Shown here: in pieces, positions 24,173-32,507 of the stretch
How the letters are laid out: each line of letters starts with the position of its first letter
Position numbering within the stretch: position 1 is the first letter of the stretch
DNA from: Gammaproteobacteria bacterium Ga0077536
Lineage (GTDB): Bacteria > Pseudomonadota > Gammaproteobacteria > Ga0077536
Length of the DNA: 64,000 nucleotides
Assembly (NCBI GenBank): GCA_001464935.1
Contig: LNEL01000037.1
Coordinates: 1-64,000 of the forward strand
Direction of reading: 5' to 3'
Notes under the pieces: model-generated
Database searches by the model: none
What the model was told of the DNA's origin: nothing
The model's input: only the letters and a program-made list of their open reading frames with translations
Position numbers and translations under genes: made by a program

Positions 24173-24374
24173 TGGGTTGTCGTGATCTTCCGGATTGAGG
24201 CGCGTGCGCCTCGCAGGTCAGTGACGAGTCGCGGTCAGCCGCCGGCCCATGCCCACGCGCGGTCTGTCCTGCTCGACACTACGGTGGCTGGCCTCGTCCG
24301 GACTGATCCCGCAAACCTGAATGGCCAACCCGCGGACAATCCGACAGGGTCAACGGAAGCGGATGGTTAATGCG

Positions 24375-24720
24375 GGGACACCCATCGGTTCGTTTGGCAA
24401 CGCGCCGCTGCGTGCGACAAACGGTGGGTGTCCCCGATCGGGCATGAACCCGGCGCGGTGCCGCAGCATGCGTTTACGAATTCCGGGACACCCATCGTTT
24501 GGTTCGGCAACGTGCGGCTGCGTGCAACAAATGGTGGGTGTCCCTGATTGGGCATGAACCCGGCTCGGTGCCGCAGCATGCGTTTACGAATTCTGGGACA
24601 CCCATCGGTTCGTTCGGCCACGTGCCGCTGTGCCCGGCAAACGATGGGTGTCCCCGCGCGAACACGAACTCGACGCCGTGCCGCAGCATGCGACGCGGCC
24701 GGGAAAGTGGGCGTCCCCGC
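24375..24720 (+). repeat. Three tandem 110-bp units with 60-bp inverted repeats (GGGACACCCA family), right flank
   Basis: 60-bp inverted-repeat segments lie at 24375-24434, 24485-24544 and 24595-24654, an exact period of 110 bp. Each begins GGGACACCCATCG and ends TGGGTGTCCC. The third has perfect 13-bp arms. The spacers carry GGCATGAACCCGG and the tag GTGCCGCAGCATGCG. A degraded fourth unit extends to about 24720. The array fills most of the 678-bp divergent gap 24173-24850. The same family flanks the other end of the operon at 19881-20085. Confidence 0.92.
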
Positions 24721-24850
24721 TCAGCGCACCTGCGTGCGGCGAACGGCGGGTGACGCGATCGGCCCGATCGCGAATGATGCGCGGGTGCTCAATCCGGGCT
24801 GCGCCGTTTGGCCGTATGCTTGAACGCATCACCATCAGCATTGCGCGCCC

Positions 24851-25702
24851 ATGGACCTCGACCTCGATACCGGCAGGCTCTACGTCTTTCTCGGCGGGCT
24901 CGCCTGCTTCGCGTTGATCGAAAGCCTGTGGCCGGCGCGTCCGTGGACGGGCCCGCGCTGGCGCCGGTGGGCGTTTCACGGCGGGGTGGCGGCCGTGAAC
25001 ACGGTGCTGATGCGGCTCGTCGTCTACGTGCCCTCGCTGCTGTGGCTCGTGTATGTCGAAGAGGAGGGCTGGGGCATTTCGCGCATGCTCGGTCTCGTCG
25101 GCTGGACGGAGATCGTGCTGTCGATCGTCGTGCTCGATCTGTTCGATTACTTCTGGCATCGCGCCAACCATCGCGTCCGACCGCTCTGGCGCATGCACAA
25201 GGCTCATCACGCGGACACGGCGATGGACGTGACGACCGCGCTGCGCTTTCACCCCGGCGAACTCATGTACTCGGGCGTCGCGAAGGCGATTTGGGTGTTC
25301 ATCTGGGGGCCGACGATGGTGGCGTGGTTCCTGTTCGAGGCGTTGATCAGCCTGTGTGCGCAGTTCCATCACAGCAATATCGATTTCCCGGATCCGATCG
25401 AACGCGTGCTGTCGTGGTTCATCGTCACGCCGCGTTACCACGCCGCGCATCACGCGGTCGACAGGCGTTACGGCGACGCCAATTTTTCGACCATTCTGAG
25501 CGTCTGGGATCGGCTGTTCGGCAGTTACGCCGCACCCGCCGCGCATGGGGCGACCACGCGCGCCCCCGACGCACTCGGCCTGCCGGAAGGCCGTGCGCTC
25601 GCGCTGTCCTGGCGGGCCTGGCTCGACGAGCCGTTCCGTTCGCGCAATCTCGCCCTGCCCCGGGTACCGGCGGGGGTGCACGAGTCCCCTGATTCGACGT
25701 AG
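24851..25702 (+). CDS. Sterol desaturase / fatty acid hydroxylase superfamily protein
   Basis: This 283-residue integral membrane di-iron enzyme has about four membrane segments. The histidine clusters are in HRANH (His103, 107), HKAHH (116, 119, 120), FHPGE (134), HHSN (173-174) and YHAAHH (197, 200, 201). The family hydroxylates or desaturates sterols, fatty acids or carotenoids using O2. The ATG at 24851 starts before the first membrane helix. It is transcribed away from the repeat array, divergent to the photolyase-like operon. Substrate unknown. Confidence 0.92.
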   Translation: MDLDLDTGRLYVFLGGLACFALIESLWPARPWTGPRWRRWAFHGGVAAVNTVLMRLVVYVPSLLWLVYVEEEGWGISRMLGLVGWTEIVLSIVVLDLFDYFWHRANHRVRPLWRMHKAHHADTAMDVTTALRFHPGELMYSGVAKAIWVFIWGPTMVAWFLFEALISLCAQFHHSNIDFPDPIERVLSWFIVTPRYHAAHHAVDRRYGDANFSTILSVWDRLFGSYAAPAAHGATTRAPDALGLPEGRALALSWRAWLDEPFRSRNLALPRVPAGVHESPDST

Positions 25703-25774
25703 CATCAGGCCGGCGGGCGAGTGCCGTATGCTGCGTCCACCACCGTTCCACCATCCAGTAGAGGACCTCATCCC

Positions 25775-25975
25775 ATGAAACTCATCACCCTGTTGCTGCT
25801 CTGCCTGCCCCTGTTCGTGTCGGCCGCCGATCACGGGGGTGAAGCAGCAGAACCGATGGAACATGGCGGCGCACCCGCGGAAGCGAAGGACGAGGCCACG
25901 ACGCCGGCCGCTGCAGACGATGAGGCGGGTAAGGCTGCCGAACACGCCGGCGAACCGGCCGATGCGAAGGAGTAA
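25775..25975 (+). CDS. Small secreted Ala/Glu-rich protein
   Basis: This 66-residue protein has a clear signal peptide (MKLITLLLLCLPLFVSAAD, cleavage after about residue 18). The mature part of about 48 residues is built from His, Gly, Glu, Ala and Asp, with HGGE and HGGA repeats and no hydrophobic core. A GAGGA ribosome-binding site precedes the ATG. It ends 27 bp before the next secreted protein gene. Probably disordered in the periplasm. The His/Glu content could bind metal, but that is speculation. I do not recognise a family. Confidence 0.7.
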   Translation: MKLITLLLLCLPLFVSAADHGGEAAEPMEHGGAPAEAKDEATTPAAADDEAGKAAEHAGEPADAKE

Positions 25976-26002
25976 CGCGCGCCCCACGCTCGTCACCCGG
26001 TC

Positions 26003-26482
26003 GTGCCCCGGACGGTGAAACGCGGACTCTGCGCCGGCGCCGGTGTCGCGCTCGCCCTGTGGGCGTGCGCGGCGCTGGCGGACGACCCGGCGCCGCGCGC
26101 GGTCGAGGCGCCACCGCAGAAGTACTACGTCGAGGACATCAAGGCCGCGATGCTCGCGCACATCGGGGCGCGCGTGGACGACGCCGGCGTGTTCCGGATC
26201 CGCGACGAGAAAACCGGCGAAACTCTCGCGCTGAAGTTCGTGAAGATTCACGACCCCGTCCGCCGCATCGACGGTCGCACCTATTTCGCCTGTACCGACT
26301 TCCACGTCGTCGGCGAGCCGGACAAGCTCTACGACCTCGATTTCTGGATGCGGCCTGACGCAGGCCGGCTGCGCATCTACGACGAGAAAATCCACAAGGA
26401 GCCGCGCCACTCCCCGCTCTATGGCTGGTACAAACAGCCGCGCTACACCTTCGTGAAGGACGAGATCGTCCTGCTGTACTGA
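26003..26482 (+). CDS. Secreted protein of unknown function
   Basis: This 159-residue protein has an N-terminal signal peptide (basic start, then VALALWACAALA, cleavage before DDPAP). The mature domain shows YYVEDIKAAMLAHI, FRIRDEKTGETLALKFVKIH, RTYFACTDF and KLYDLDFW. It looks like a compact periplasmic alpha/beta domain, and I do not recognise the family. GTG at 26003 is the likely start; a second in-frame GTG at 26015 would also leave a full signal peptide. It follows the small acidic secreted protein by 27 bp and faces the CcdA gene convergently. Confidence 0.75.
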   Translation: MPRTVKRGLCAGAGVALALWACAALADDPAPRAVEAPPQKYYVEDIKAAMLAHIGARVDDAGVFRIRDEKTGETLALKFVKIHDPVRRIDGRTYFACTDFHVVGEPDKLYDLDFWMRPDAGRLRIYDEKIHKEPRHSPLYGWYKQPRYTFVKDEIVLLY

Positions 26483-26501
26483 GCGCGGCAGACGGCGCTG
26501 A

Positions 26502-27215
26502 TCAGAGACGCGTGGCGATGTCGGGCAGCCAGTTGACCGCCCAGGCTTCCAGTCGCTTGTCGAGCCCGCTCAACACGAGCACGCCGAGCACGAGCAGGGC
26601 CCAGCCCAGCCAGCGCTTGCCGGCGCTGGCCCCGGCCAGCAGGCCGGGGCGCACGCGTTTCAGCGCGCCGGCCGAGGCGAGCCCCGCCACGAGCAGCGTG
26701 CTGGCCGTGCCCAGGCCGAAGGCGAGCATCACGATGAAGGATTGCAGCAGCTGCTGCCCGAACGAGGCGAGCGCAATGGCGGCGCCAAGTGTCGGGCCGA
26801 CGCACGGAAGCCAGACCAGGCCGAGCATCAGGCCGATCCAGAACTGGCCGGGCCAGCCATTCGCGCCGTGTTCGCGTGCCGGGCTGAACCCGGCTGTCAG
26901 GCGTGACAGAGCTGCGGTCAGCCACTGGCCGAAGCGCGGCAGCACCAGGGCGAGCGCGACGACGATCAGCAGCACCGCTGCCACGTAGCGGAACAGTTCG
27001 GGATCGAGCCCCAGGCTCACCAGCGCAAAGCTGAGCAGCGTCCCGGCGAGGGCGAAGGCGAGCGACAGACCGCCCGCCAGCGCCACAGGGCCGGCACGAC
27101 CGATCCCGGCCGCGCTGCCCATCACGATGGGCACCAGTGGCCACACGCACGGCGACAGCACGCTCAACACCCCGGCGGCGAAGGCGAGCGGCAGCGTGCC
27201 GAGTTCGACGCTCAT
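26502..27215 (-). CDS. ccdA: CcdA/DsbD-like membrane electron carrier
   Basis: This 237-residue protein has six predicted membrane helices and the paired redox cysteines in LSPCVWPLVP and LPCVGPTLG. It moves electrons across the inner membrane from cytoplasmic thioredoxin to periplasmic thiol proteins, for cytochrome c maturation or disulfide reduction. The start at 27215 gives MSVELGTLPLAF, directly before the first helix. It overlaps the thioredoxin-like gene stop by 4 bp, so the thioredoxin-like protein is its likely periplasmic partner. Confidence 0.88.
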   Translation of the reverse strand: MSVELGTLPLAFAAGVLSVLSPCVWPLVPIVMGSAAGIGRAGPVALAGGLSLAFALAGTLLSFALVSLGLDPELFRYVAAVLLIVVALALVLPRFGQWLTAALSRLTAGFSPAREHGANGWPGQFWIGLMLGLVWLPCVGPTLGAAIALASFGQQLLQSFIVMLAFGLGTASTLLVAGLASAGALKRVRPGLLAGASAGKRWLGWALLVLGVLVLSGLDKRLEAWAVNWLPDIATRL

Positions 27216-27649
27216 GGCGTGGCGGCCGCATCCAACGCTTCGGCAATCGCGGCCGGCCGGGTTTCGCCGACGCTGAACCACGTGCGTGTCTCACCGCGGA
27301 ACAGCAGCAGGGTCGACTGGCGCGGCGCCTTGAAGTGCTTGACCCACGCTTTCTGCTTGTCGAAATCGACGACGAGCCGATGCAGGGTCACCGCCGGCCG
27401 GGACGCTTCATACGCGTCCAGCGCGCGCGCCTGCTTCTTGCAGGTCGGGCACCAGTCCGCATGGACATCGACCAGGATCAACGCGTCCTTCGCCTGCAAC
27501 TCGGCAAAGCGGCTCTCGCTGAACGGTTCCGTGCCCGCCGCAGCGGGTCCGCTGGCGAGCGCGGTCAGCAGCCAGGCGAGCGCGTGAAGGCGCCGGAATC
27601 TCGTGCGAGGCATGCTGTCGGTGCCGGCCTGGACTTGCTGAATATTCAT
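27212..27649 (-). CDS. Periplasmic thioredoxin-like protein
   Basis: This 145-residue thioredoxin-fold protein has an N-terminal signal or anchor (ALAWLLTALASGPAAA) and the redox site DWCPTCKKQ. The cis-Pro region lies around RQSTLLLF. The start MNIQQVQ at 27649 is set by AGGA 7 bp upstream; a start 12 codons later is also possible. It is translationally coupled to ccdA by a 4-bp overlap. It resembles the C-terminal DsbD-gamma/TlpA type, a thiol reductase working outside the inner membrane. Confidence 0.88.
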   Translation of the reverse strand: MNIQQVQAGTDSMPRTRFRRLHALAWLLTALASGPAAAGTEPFSESRFAELQAKDALILVDVHADWCPTCKKQARALDAYEASRPAVTLHRLVVDFDKQKAWVKHFKAPRQSTLLLFRGETRTWFSVGETRPAAIAEALDAAATP

Positions 27650-27919
27650 GATGGCGTTCCTCTCGAGATGATGGAAGGTCGGCGGCCCGCGCGCGCCATG
27701 CAAGGCGCAATTCACCGGCAAGTCCGCGCCGGGATTCAGGGCCGCCCAACGAACCATTCGTACGGCAGGGGCCATTGGTTACAGCCAGGCGGGAACATGG
27801 TGTCGAAAGTCGAACGGTCCCTGCGCCGCTGCATCATTGCCTGATCGGCGTCAGCCTCCGGCGCCCGTCAGGGGTGCAGATTGAATGCCGACGTTCAATC
27901 TTTCAGACGGAGGTGTGTG

Positions 27920-28954
27920 ATGCGCAAACGCGGAACTGCCCGAACCTGTCTCGGCTGCGCGCTCGGTCTGCTGGCCTCATTGCCCGGGCAGGCGGCGGCG
28001 CAGTTGCTGTGGGGCGGCAGCCTCTATGAATACGTGCCCACCTACACGACCTGGAACGTGGCGAAGGCGGCAGCGGAGTCGATGAGTTATCACGGCTTTG
28101 GCGGCCGGCTCGCGACAATCACCTCGGCTGCCGAACAGGCCGCCGTTGCGTCGCTCGTGGTGCCGAACACCTATGTCATGCTCGGCGCGAGCGATGCCGC
28201 GCAGGAAGGAACCTGGCGGTGGGAGACCGGTCCCGAAGCCGGCACGATCTTCTGGCAGGACGGGGCGACGCCCGACGGTCAGTACGCGAACTGGCGGCCT
28301 GGCGAGCCCAACAACGTTCAACCGAACGAAGACTATCTCGTGATGTACCAGGGCGGCTGGAATGATTCGGCTGCGAATGCGTTCCTGCACGGCGGCTACC
28401 TGGTCGAGTACACGCTCGGCAGCCATGGCTTCGATTTCGCGATGACGAACGATCATCTCGGCGCGATTCGCAATCTCTCGCCGACAGCCCGACTGGTCGG
28501 TCTCGACCTCCGGCTGGCAGGCGACACGTTCATCGATGCCGCAGCCACGCTGCCGGGCACCGAGTTCTCCGCATGGAGCCTGATCGACGCGAGTCCCGGC
28601 GCTACCTGGGTGCGGCCGAATGGCGCGATCACGGATGGCAGCCAGGCCGTGACCCTCGAGCTCGATCTCGCGCCGCTCGATGAGCTGCACTTCCAGGTCG
28701 ATCTCGACCGCGCCTCTGCCGTCGATGGCCCGGGCATCGCGGCGGGAACGATGGTCACGGCCTTTTTCGAGTTGGGCAGCCTGCGCTACGCCGTATCCGG
28801 CAAGGTCGGCGCGACCGAGGCGACGGTGCTGGGGACGACGTTTCCGTATTCGGCGCGCGGCATGCTGACGAGCCCGGTGCCGGTGCCTGCCAGCTGGCTG
28901 TTGTTCGGCACCGGTCTGGTGGCCGTGGTCCGGCGGATGCGCCGCGCGGCCTGA
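27920..28954 (+). CDS. C-type lectin domain protein with PEP-CTERM anchor
   Basis: This 344-residue exported protein has a signal peptide (to about residue 27), a C-type lectin-like domain at about residues 32-165 (LATITSAAEQAAVASL, NWRPGEPNN, then EDYLVMY and W at GGWNDS), a beta-rich second domain, and a C-terminal PEP-CTERM-type tail. The tail has VPVPASWLLFGTG followed by a hydrophobic helix and RRMRRAA. The EPN motif in lectin domains is linked to calcium-dependent mannose-type sugar binding. GGAGG 6 bp upstream sets the start at 27920. It would be sorted by an exosortase, which is not in this window. Likely role: extracellular polysaccharide or surface binding. Confidence 0.88.
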   Translation: MRKRGTARTCLGCALGLLASLPGQAAAQLLWGGSLYEYVPTYTTWNVAKAAAESMSYHGFGGRLATITSAAEQAAVASLVVPNTYVMLGASDAAQEGTWRWETGPEAGTIFWQDGATPDGQYANWRPGEPNNVQPNEDYLVMYQGGWNDSAANAFLHGGYLVEYTLGSHGFDFAMTNDHLGAIRNLSPTARLVGLDLRLAGDTFIDAAATLPGTEFSAWSLIDASPGATWVRPNGAITDGSQAVTLELDLAPLDELHFQVDLDRASAVDGPGIAAGTMVTAFFELGSLRYAVSGKVGATEATVLGTTFPYSARGMLTSPVPVPASWLLFGTGLVAVVRRMRRAA

Positions 28955-29008
28955 GCGGGCGCAAACCCCGGGCCATGCGAACGGCCCCGCGCGCCTGCAA
29001 CCGACAGG

Positions 29009-29923
29009 TCAGCCGCGCCGCAGGTGCGTGGTATCCGCGACCAGTACGCGCCGTCCGTCCTTGCCGCTCAGCACGGTGCGCACCACGGCCGTGTTCCGCC
29101 CGCGATGTTCGAGGCGCGCGTCGGCGCGGATATGGCTGCCTTCGCCTGCGCTCAGAAAGCACGCGGAGATCCCGGAGACCGCCCAGTCGCGCGGCAACGC
29201 GGCGCCCGCTGTCGCGAGTGCCATGCCGAGCTGCAGGCCGCCCTGCAGGTGGCCGACGCGGTTGCCGAGGTGCGGGCCGTTCGGCGTCACGCAGTGCGCG
29301 CCGTCGGCGGTGGCCTCGGGCAGGAAACCCCAGAAATGGCGCAGGAAACCTTCATTATCTCCGGCCGCGCACAACGCCTGTTCGGCGCGCGCGAGGATCA
29401 GGGCTTCACGCGTGTCGAGTGCGTGTTCGGCGAGCGGGGTGGCGCCCGCGTGCACCGCGCTGACGATCGGATGCATCGTCGTGCCCAGCGGCGGATTCAT
29501 CACCATGAAGGCGCCGGTGCCGAACAGCGCCAGCTGGCCGTTCGCATGCAGCGATACGCTGCACAGGCCCTGGCGGCTGTCGCTGCCGTCGACGAACTGC
29601 TGACACTCGCCCCGGCTCTCGAGCGCGCCGGCGAGCGGTGCACCGGTGAACTGCAGGCTCATGCTGACCGTCGCGAGTCGCTGCTCGGGCGAGAGCAGCG
29701 CGCGCACGGCGGTGGCCATCGCGACATCGGCGAGCAGACAGATCGCACTCGGATCCGTCTGTCCCGCGCCATCGTCGCTGTGCGCGCCGTGATCCATCTC
29801 CACGCGCGCGCCGCGCGGCGAGGACTCTGCAAAGCGCACGCCGAGAAAATTGCCGGCAAAGGTGAAGCCCGGTGTGCGGTTCAGGGCGAGGGCAGTGAGG
29901 ACACGGTGGCGTAGGGCGTTCAT
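29009..29923 (-). CDS. Double-hotdog acyl-CoA thioesterase family protein
   Basis: This 304-residue protein appears to contain two hotdog domains. The first (about residues 20-130) shows ICLLADVAMATAVRALL. The second (about 200-300) shows GPHLGNRVGHLQGGLQLGMA, the PaaI/thioesterase helix. The ATG at 29923 is the first sensible start; a longer in-frame reading extends through repeat sequence and was rejected. It probably hydrolyses or binds acyl-CoA. It is convergent with the lectin gene and 54 bp away from it. Confidence 0.83.
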   Translation of the reverse strand: MNALRHRVLTALALNRTPGFTFAGNFLGVRFAESSPRGARVEMDHGAHSDDGAGQTDPSAICLLADVAMATAVRALLSPEQRLATVSMSLQFTGAPLAGALESRGECQQFVDGSDSRQGLCSVSLHANGQLALFGTGAFMVMNPPLGTTMHPIVSAVHAGATPLAEHALDTREALILARAEQALCAAGDNEGFLRHFWGFLPEATADGAHCVTPNGPHLGNRVGHLQGGLQLGMALATAGAALPRDWAVSGISACFLSAGEGSHIRADARLEHRGRNTAVVRTVLSGKDGRRVLVADTTHLRRG

Positions 29924-30186
29924 GGTGGCGGCTGCTGGCGGAGACCGGCAGCATAACTGCTGCGTGGGGCAGTGAGCAGGCTTCGACTGAGGGTGGTCCG
30001 CATGTCCGCGTGTGGCGAAGTCGGGCGATGGCGCGCATCGGGCGCAGACTCCCAAGGTCGTGCGTGTCATTGAATTCACGACGAGCGCCACGCGTCTCGC
30101 GTCGTCGCGCGCGCTTCTGCTAGATTGCTGATGGTGAAAGCGCGCCAGTCGTTGCTTGCTGAGCAAGTGCCTGTCCGGCACCTCCG

Positions 30187-30278
30187 TGTAACCCGGGTAT
30201 GGCGCGCAGCGCGGAACCCGGGAGTGGCCTGTCAGACGCCGCAGATCCCGGGTTCCACTGCGTTTCACCCGGGCTACT
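30187..30278 (-). repeat. REP-type CCCGGG block, copy 3
   Basis: This is the palindromic block with GTAACCCGGGT, CGCGCAGCGCGGAACCCGGG and the closing CACCCGGGCTAC. It matches the blocks at 867, 12558, 49478 and 56888. Here the GTTGGGCT hairpin partner is absent, but the CATGAAAGTTCGGG linker is present at about 30317. It lies in the 699-bp divergent gap 29924-30622. Confidence 0.82.
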
Positions 30279-30340
30279 CCGCGCTTGCAGCATGAGGGAC
30301 GTGCATCACCTGGCATCATGAAAGTTCGGGACAGCCTGCC

Positions 30341-30486
30341 GTAGCCCGGATGCAGCATCACGGAATCCGGGATCGGGGGCTTGCGCGGCGTTGAACCGCG
30401 GCAGCCGGGTGGCGTGGCGCGGGTGCCGGGAATGAACGGAGGCGCCGCCGCGATCCCGGATTGCGCTGCGCTTCATCCGGGCTACG
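30341..30486 (+). repeat. Second repeat type (GTAGCCCGGAT...ATCCGGGCTAC)
   Basis: An inverted repeat starts GTAGCCCGGATGCAGC and ends CGCTTCATCCGGGCTAC. An inner segment GGCGTTGAACCGCGGCAGCC also occurs at about 57039. The copy at 57016-57140 shares the order of inner motifs. It directly follows the REP block copy 3, and the same two repeat types are also adjacent at 56888-57140. Confidence 0.82.
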
Positions 30487-30622
30487 TGAGGCCCTGCTCG
30501 CGTTGCAAGCGGGCGACCAAAGCGCGCCGGGCATGCACGTGCACAACAACCAACGCCGTGAGTCGGGGTTTTCGCCCCAGTCCATGGCGAGTGTCGATGA
30601 CGACGGCGAACGGGAGACTGTG

Positions 30623-31819
30623 ATGCGGGCGAGTCGCCGCGACTTTTTCGGGCGCGTTTCGGGCTGGCTGGGCGCTGTGGCGCTCGGTGGCGTGGGCGCG
30701 CACGCGGCCGCGGACACCACGAAGATGCAGGGCGCGCCGGTACGTGCGTACGGTGTCCGCGCGGCCTACGAGAAAGCCGCGCGCTGGCTGGTGCCGTCGC
30801 GCTATCCGACCAGCACCGCGTCGTTCACGCCCCTGGCCGCGCTGCACGGCACGGTCACGCCGTCTGCGCTGCATTTCGAACGGCATCATGCGGGCGTGCC
30901 GGACATCGATCCGGTCGCGCACCGTCTGCTCGTGCATGGCCTGGTCGATCGCCCGCTCGCGTTCACCGTCGAGGAGCTCGGGCGTTTCCCGGTGACGCAG
31001 CGTCAGTACTTCATCGAATGCTCCGGCAATACGAACACCGAGTGGGCAGGGCCCCGCGGCGCGGACGTGCAGCAGACGCACGGGCTGATGTCCTGCAGCG
31101 AATGGTGCGGCGTGCGCCTCGCAGAGGTGCTGGCGGAATGCGGCGTGCAGCCGGCGGCGGCGTGGATCGTGTTCGAAGGCGCGGACGGCGCCGCGATGAC
31201 GCGCAGCCTGCCGCTCGCGAAGTGTCTCGACGACGTGCTGCTCGCGTATGCGCAGAATGGCGAAGCGCTGCGGCCGGAGCAGGGCTACCCACTGCGGCTG
31301 ATCGTGCCGGGTTGGGAAGGCAGCACGCACGTGAAGTGGCTGCGCCGCGCGAAAGTGACGGCCGAGCCCTATTACACGCGCGAAGAAACCGCGAAGTACA
31401 CCGATCTGATGCCTGACGGGCGGGCCCGCAGCTTCAGCTTCGTGATGGAAGCCAAGTCCGTGATCACGACGCCGTCGCCGGGATCCACGCTGGTGCGCGG
31501 CGAGCACGAGATCCGCGGCCTCGCGTGGTCCGGCCGCGGGCGCATCACGCGCGTCGAAGTGTCGGCGGACGGCGGCGCGAGCTGGCAGACGGCACAGCTG
31601 CACGGCCCGGTGATGCCGCTATGTCACACGCGTTTCACCCTGCCCTGGCGCTGGGACGGGGGGCCTGCCGTGCTCGCCTCACGCGCGACGGATGAGACCG
31701 GCTATGTCCAGCCGACGCGCGAGGCGCTCACGGCCGTGCGCGGCGTGCGTTCTTTCTATCACTACAACGCGATCCAGCAGTGGCGCGTCACTGCGTCGGG
31801 TACGCTCGAGAATGTCTGA
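30623..31819 (+). CDS. soxC: SoxC-type sulfite/sulfane dehydrogenase, molybdenum subunit
   Basis: This 398-residue sulfite-oxidase-family protein has a twin-arginine signal (SRRDFFG), so it is exported folded. The molybdenum-binding Cys133 is in YFIECSGNTNTEW. The substrate-site region GWEGSTHVKWLRR and a C-terminal dimerisation domain (VEVSADGGASWQ) follow. The ATG at 30623 after GGGAG is preferred to the ATG 13 codons upstream because the Tat motif then sits at its usual position. SoxC works with SoxD in the periplasm to oxidise sulfane sulfur or sulfite. No soxXYZAB genes are nearby, so a stand-alone sulfite dehydrogenase role is possible. Confidence 0.88.
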   Translation: MRASRRDFFGRVSGWLGAVALGGVGAHAAADTTKMQGAPVRAYGVRAAYEKAARWLVPSRYPTSTASFTPLAALHGTVTPSALHFERHHAGVPDIDPVAHRLLVHGLVDRPLAFTVEELGRFPVTQRQYFIECSGNTNTEWAGPRGADVQQTHGLMSCSEWCGVRLAEVLAECGVQPAAAWIVFEGADGAAMTRSLPLAKCLDDVLLAYAQNGEALRPEQGYPLRLIVPGWEGSTHVKWLRRAKVTAEPYYTREETAKYTDLMPDGRARSFSFVMEAKSVITTPSPGSTLVRGEHEIRGLAWSGRGRITRVEVSADGGASWQTAQLHGPVMPLCHTRFTLPWRWDGGPAVLASRATDETGYVQPTREALTAVRGVRSFYHYNAIQQWRVTASGTLENV

Positions 31820-32366
31820 ACCTCGCCGCCCGAGGGGGCGACACGTGGCGTGTGGAATCGCGATCGCGCTGCTCGCCAGCGGCGCCACGCGTGCCCAGGC
31901 CGCGCCACGCGGCCTCGGCAGCGTGCCGCACGCAGCGGACATCGCCGCGCTCGACATCGCGATCGGCCCGCGCGGGGATGAGTTGCCGCCGGGCGCCGGC
32001 AGCGTGGCCGAAGGTGCCGCGATCTACGCCGGGCGCTGCGCAGCCTGTCATGGTGCGAACGGCCACGAAGGGCCGGACATGAAACTCGTCGGTGGACAGG
32101 GCACGCTCGCGAGCGCCGCGCCCGTGCTCACCATCGGCAGCTACTGGCCGTACGCGACCACGCTGTTCGACTACATCCGGCGTGCGATGCCGTTCACCGC
32201 GCCCGGCTCGCTCGAGGCGGACGACGTGTATGCGCTGACGGCCTTCCTGCTGCACGCGAACGGCATCGTCGCCGCCGACACCGTGCTCGATCGCGCGCGT
32301 CTACCGACGGTGCGCATGCCGAACCGCGACGGCTTCGTCCCGGACCCCAGACCGGACGTGCCCTGA
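31812..32366 (+). CDS. SoxD-like c-type cytochrome
   Basis: This 184-residue exported cytochrome has a signal peptide (IAIALLASGATRAQA), one haem site RCAACH, and a Met ligand in the MPFTAPGSL segment. TIGSYWPYATTLFDYIRRAM is very typical of SoxD. Classical SoxD has two haems; this one has a single CxxCH. The ATG at 31812 overlaps the end of soxC, so the two are translated together. It receives electrons from the SoxC molybdenum centre. Confidence 0.88.
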   Translation: MSEPRRPRGRHVACGIAIALLASGATRAQAAPRGLGSVPHAADIAALDIAIGPRGDELPPGAGSVAEGAAIYAGRCAACHGANGHEGPDMKLVGGQGTLASAAPVLTIGSYWPYATTLFDYIRRAMPFTAPGSLEADDVYALTAFLLHANGIVAADTVLDRARLPTVRMPNRDGFVPDPRPDVP

Positions 32367-32507
32367 GCGAGCGATGGGCACGCCCGGCGCGCCGCGTCGC
32401 CACACGGGATGTGCCTTCGAATGCGCGAACGGCGGCCGGGCGCCTCCCGCTTTCCCAGCCTTCGGCCGGCATGCGAACATCAATCCGGTGCCGCACGCAG
32501 GACGACC

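Larger units (their letters stand above)
29924..30622. other. 699-bp divergent intergenic region holding repeats
   Basis: The gap between the thioesterase and SoxC genes contains the two repeats listed separately. The remaining parts (29924-30186 and 30487-30622) hold no convincing gene. Codons upstream of 30623 in the SoxC frame overlap the repeat and were not taken as coding. Promoters for both divergent genes must lie here, but none was identified. Confidence 0.5.

Noticed and set aside
24375..24720. CRISPR-like array (three regular repeats)
   Set aside because: The repeat is a 60-bp inverted repeat with a conserved spacer, the unit is 110 bp, the spacers are not unique, and no cas gene is near.
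29924..30361. N-terminal extension of the double-hotdog protein
   Set aside because: It would translate the REP repeat block; the ATG at 29923 gives a normal start.
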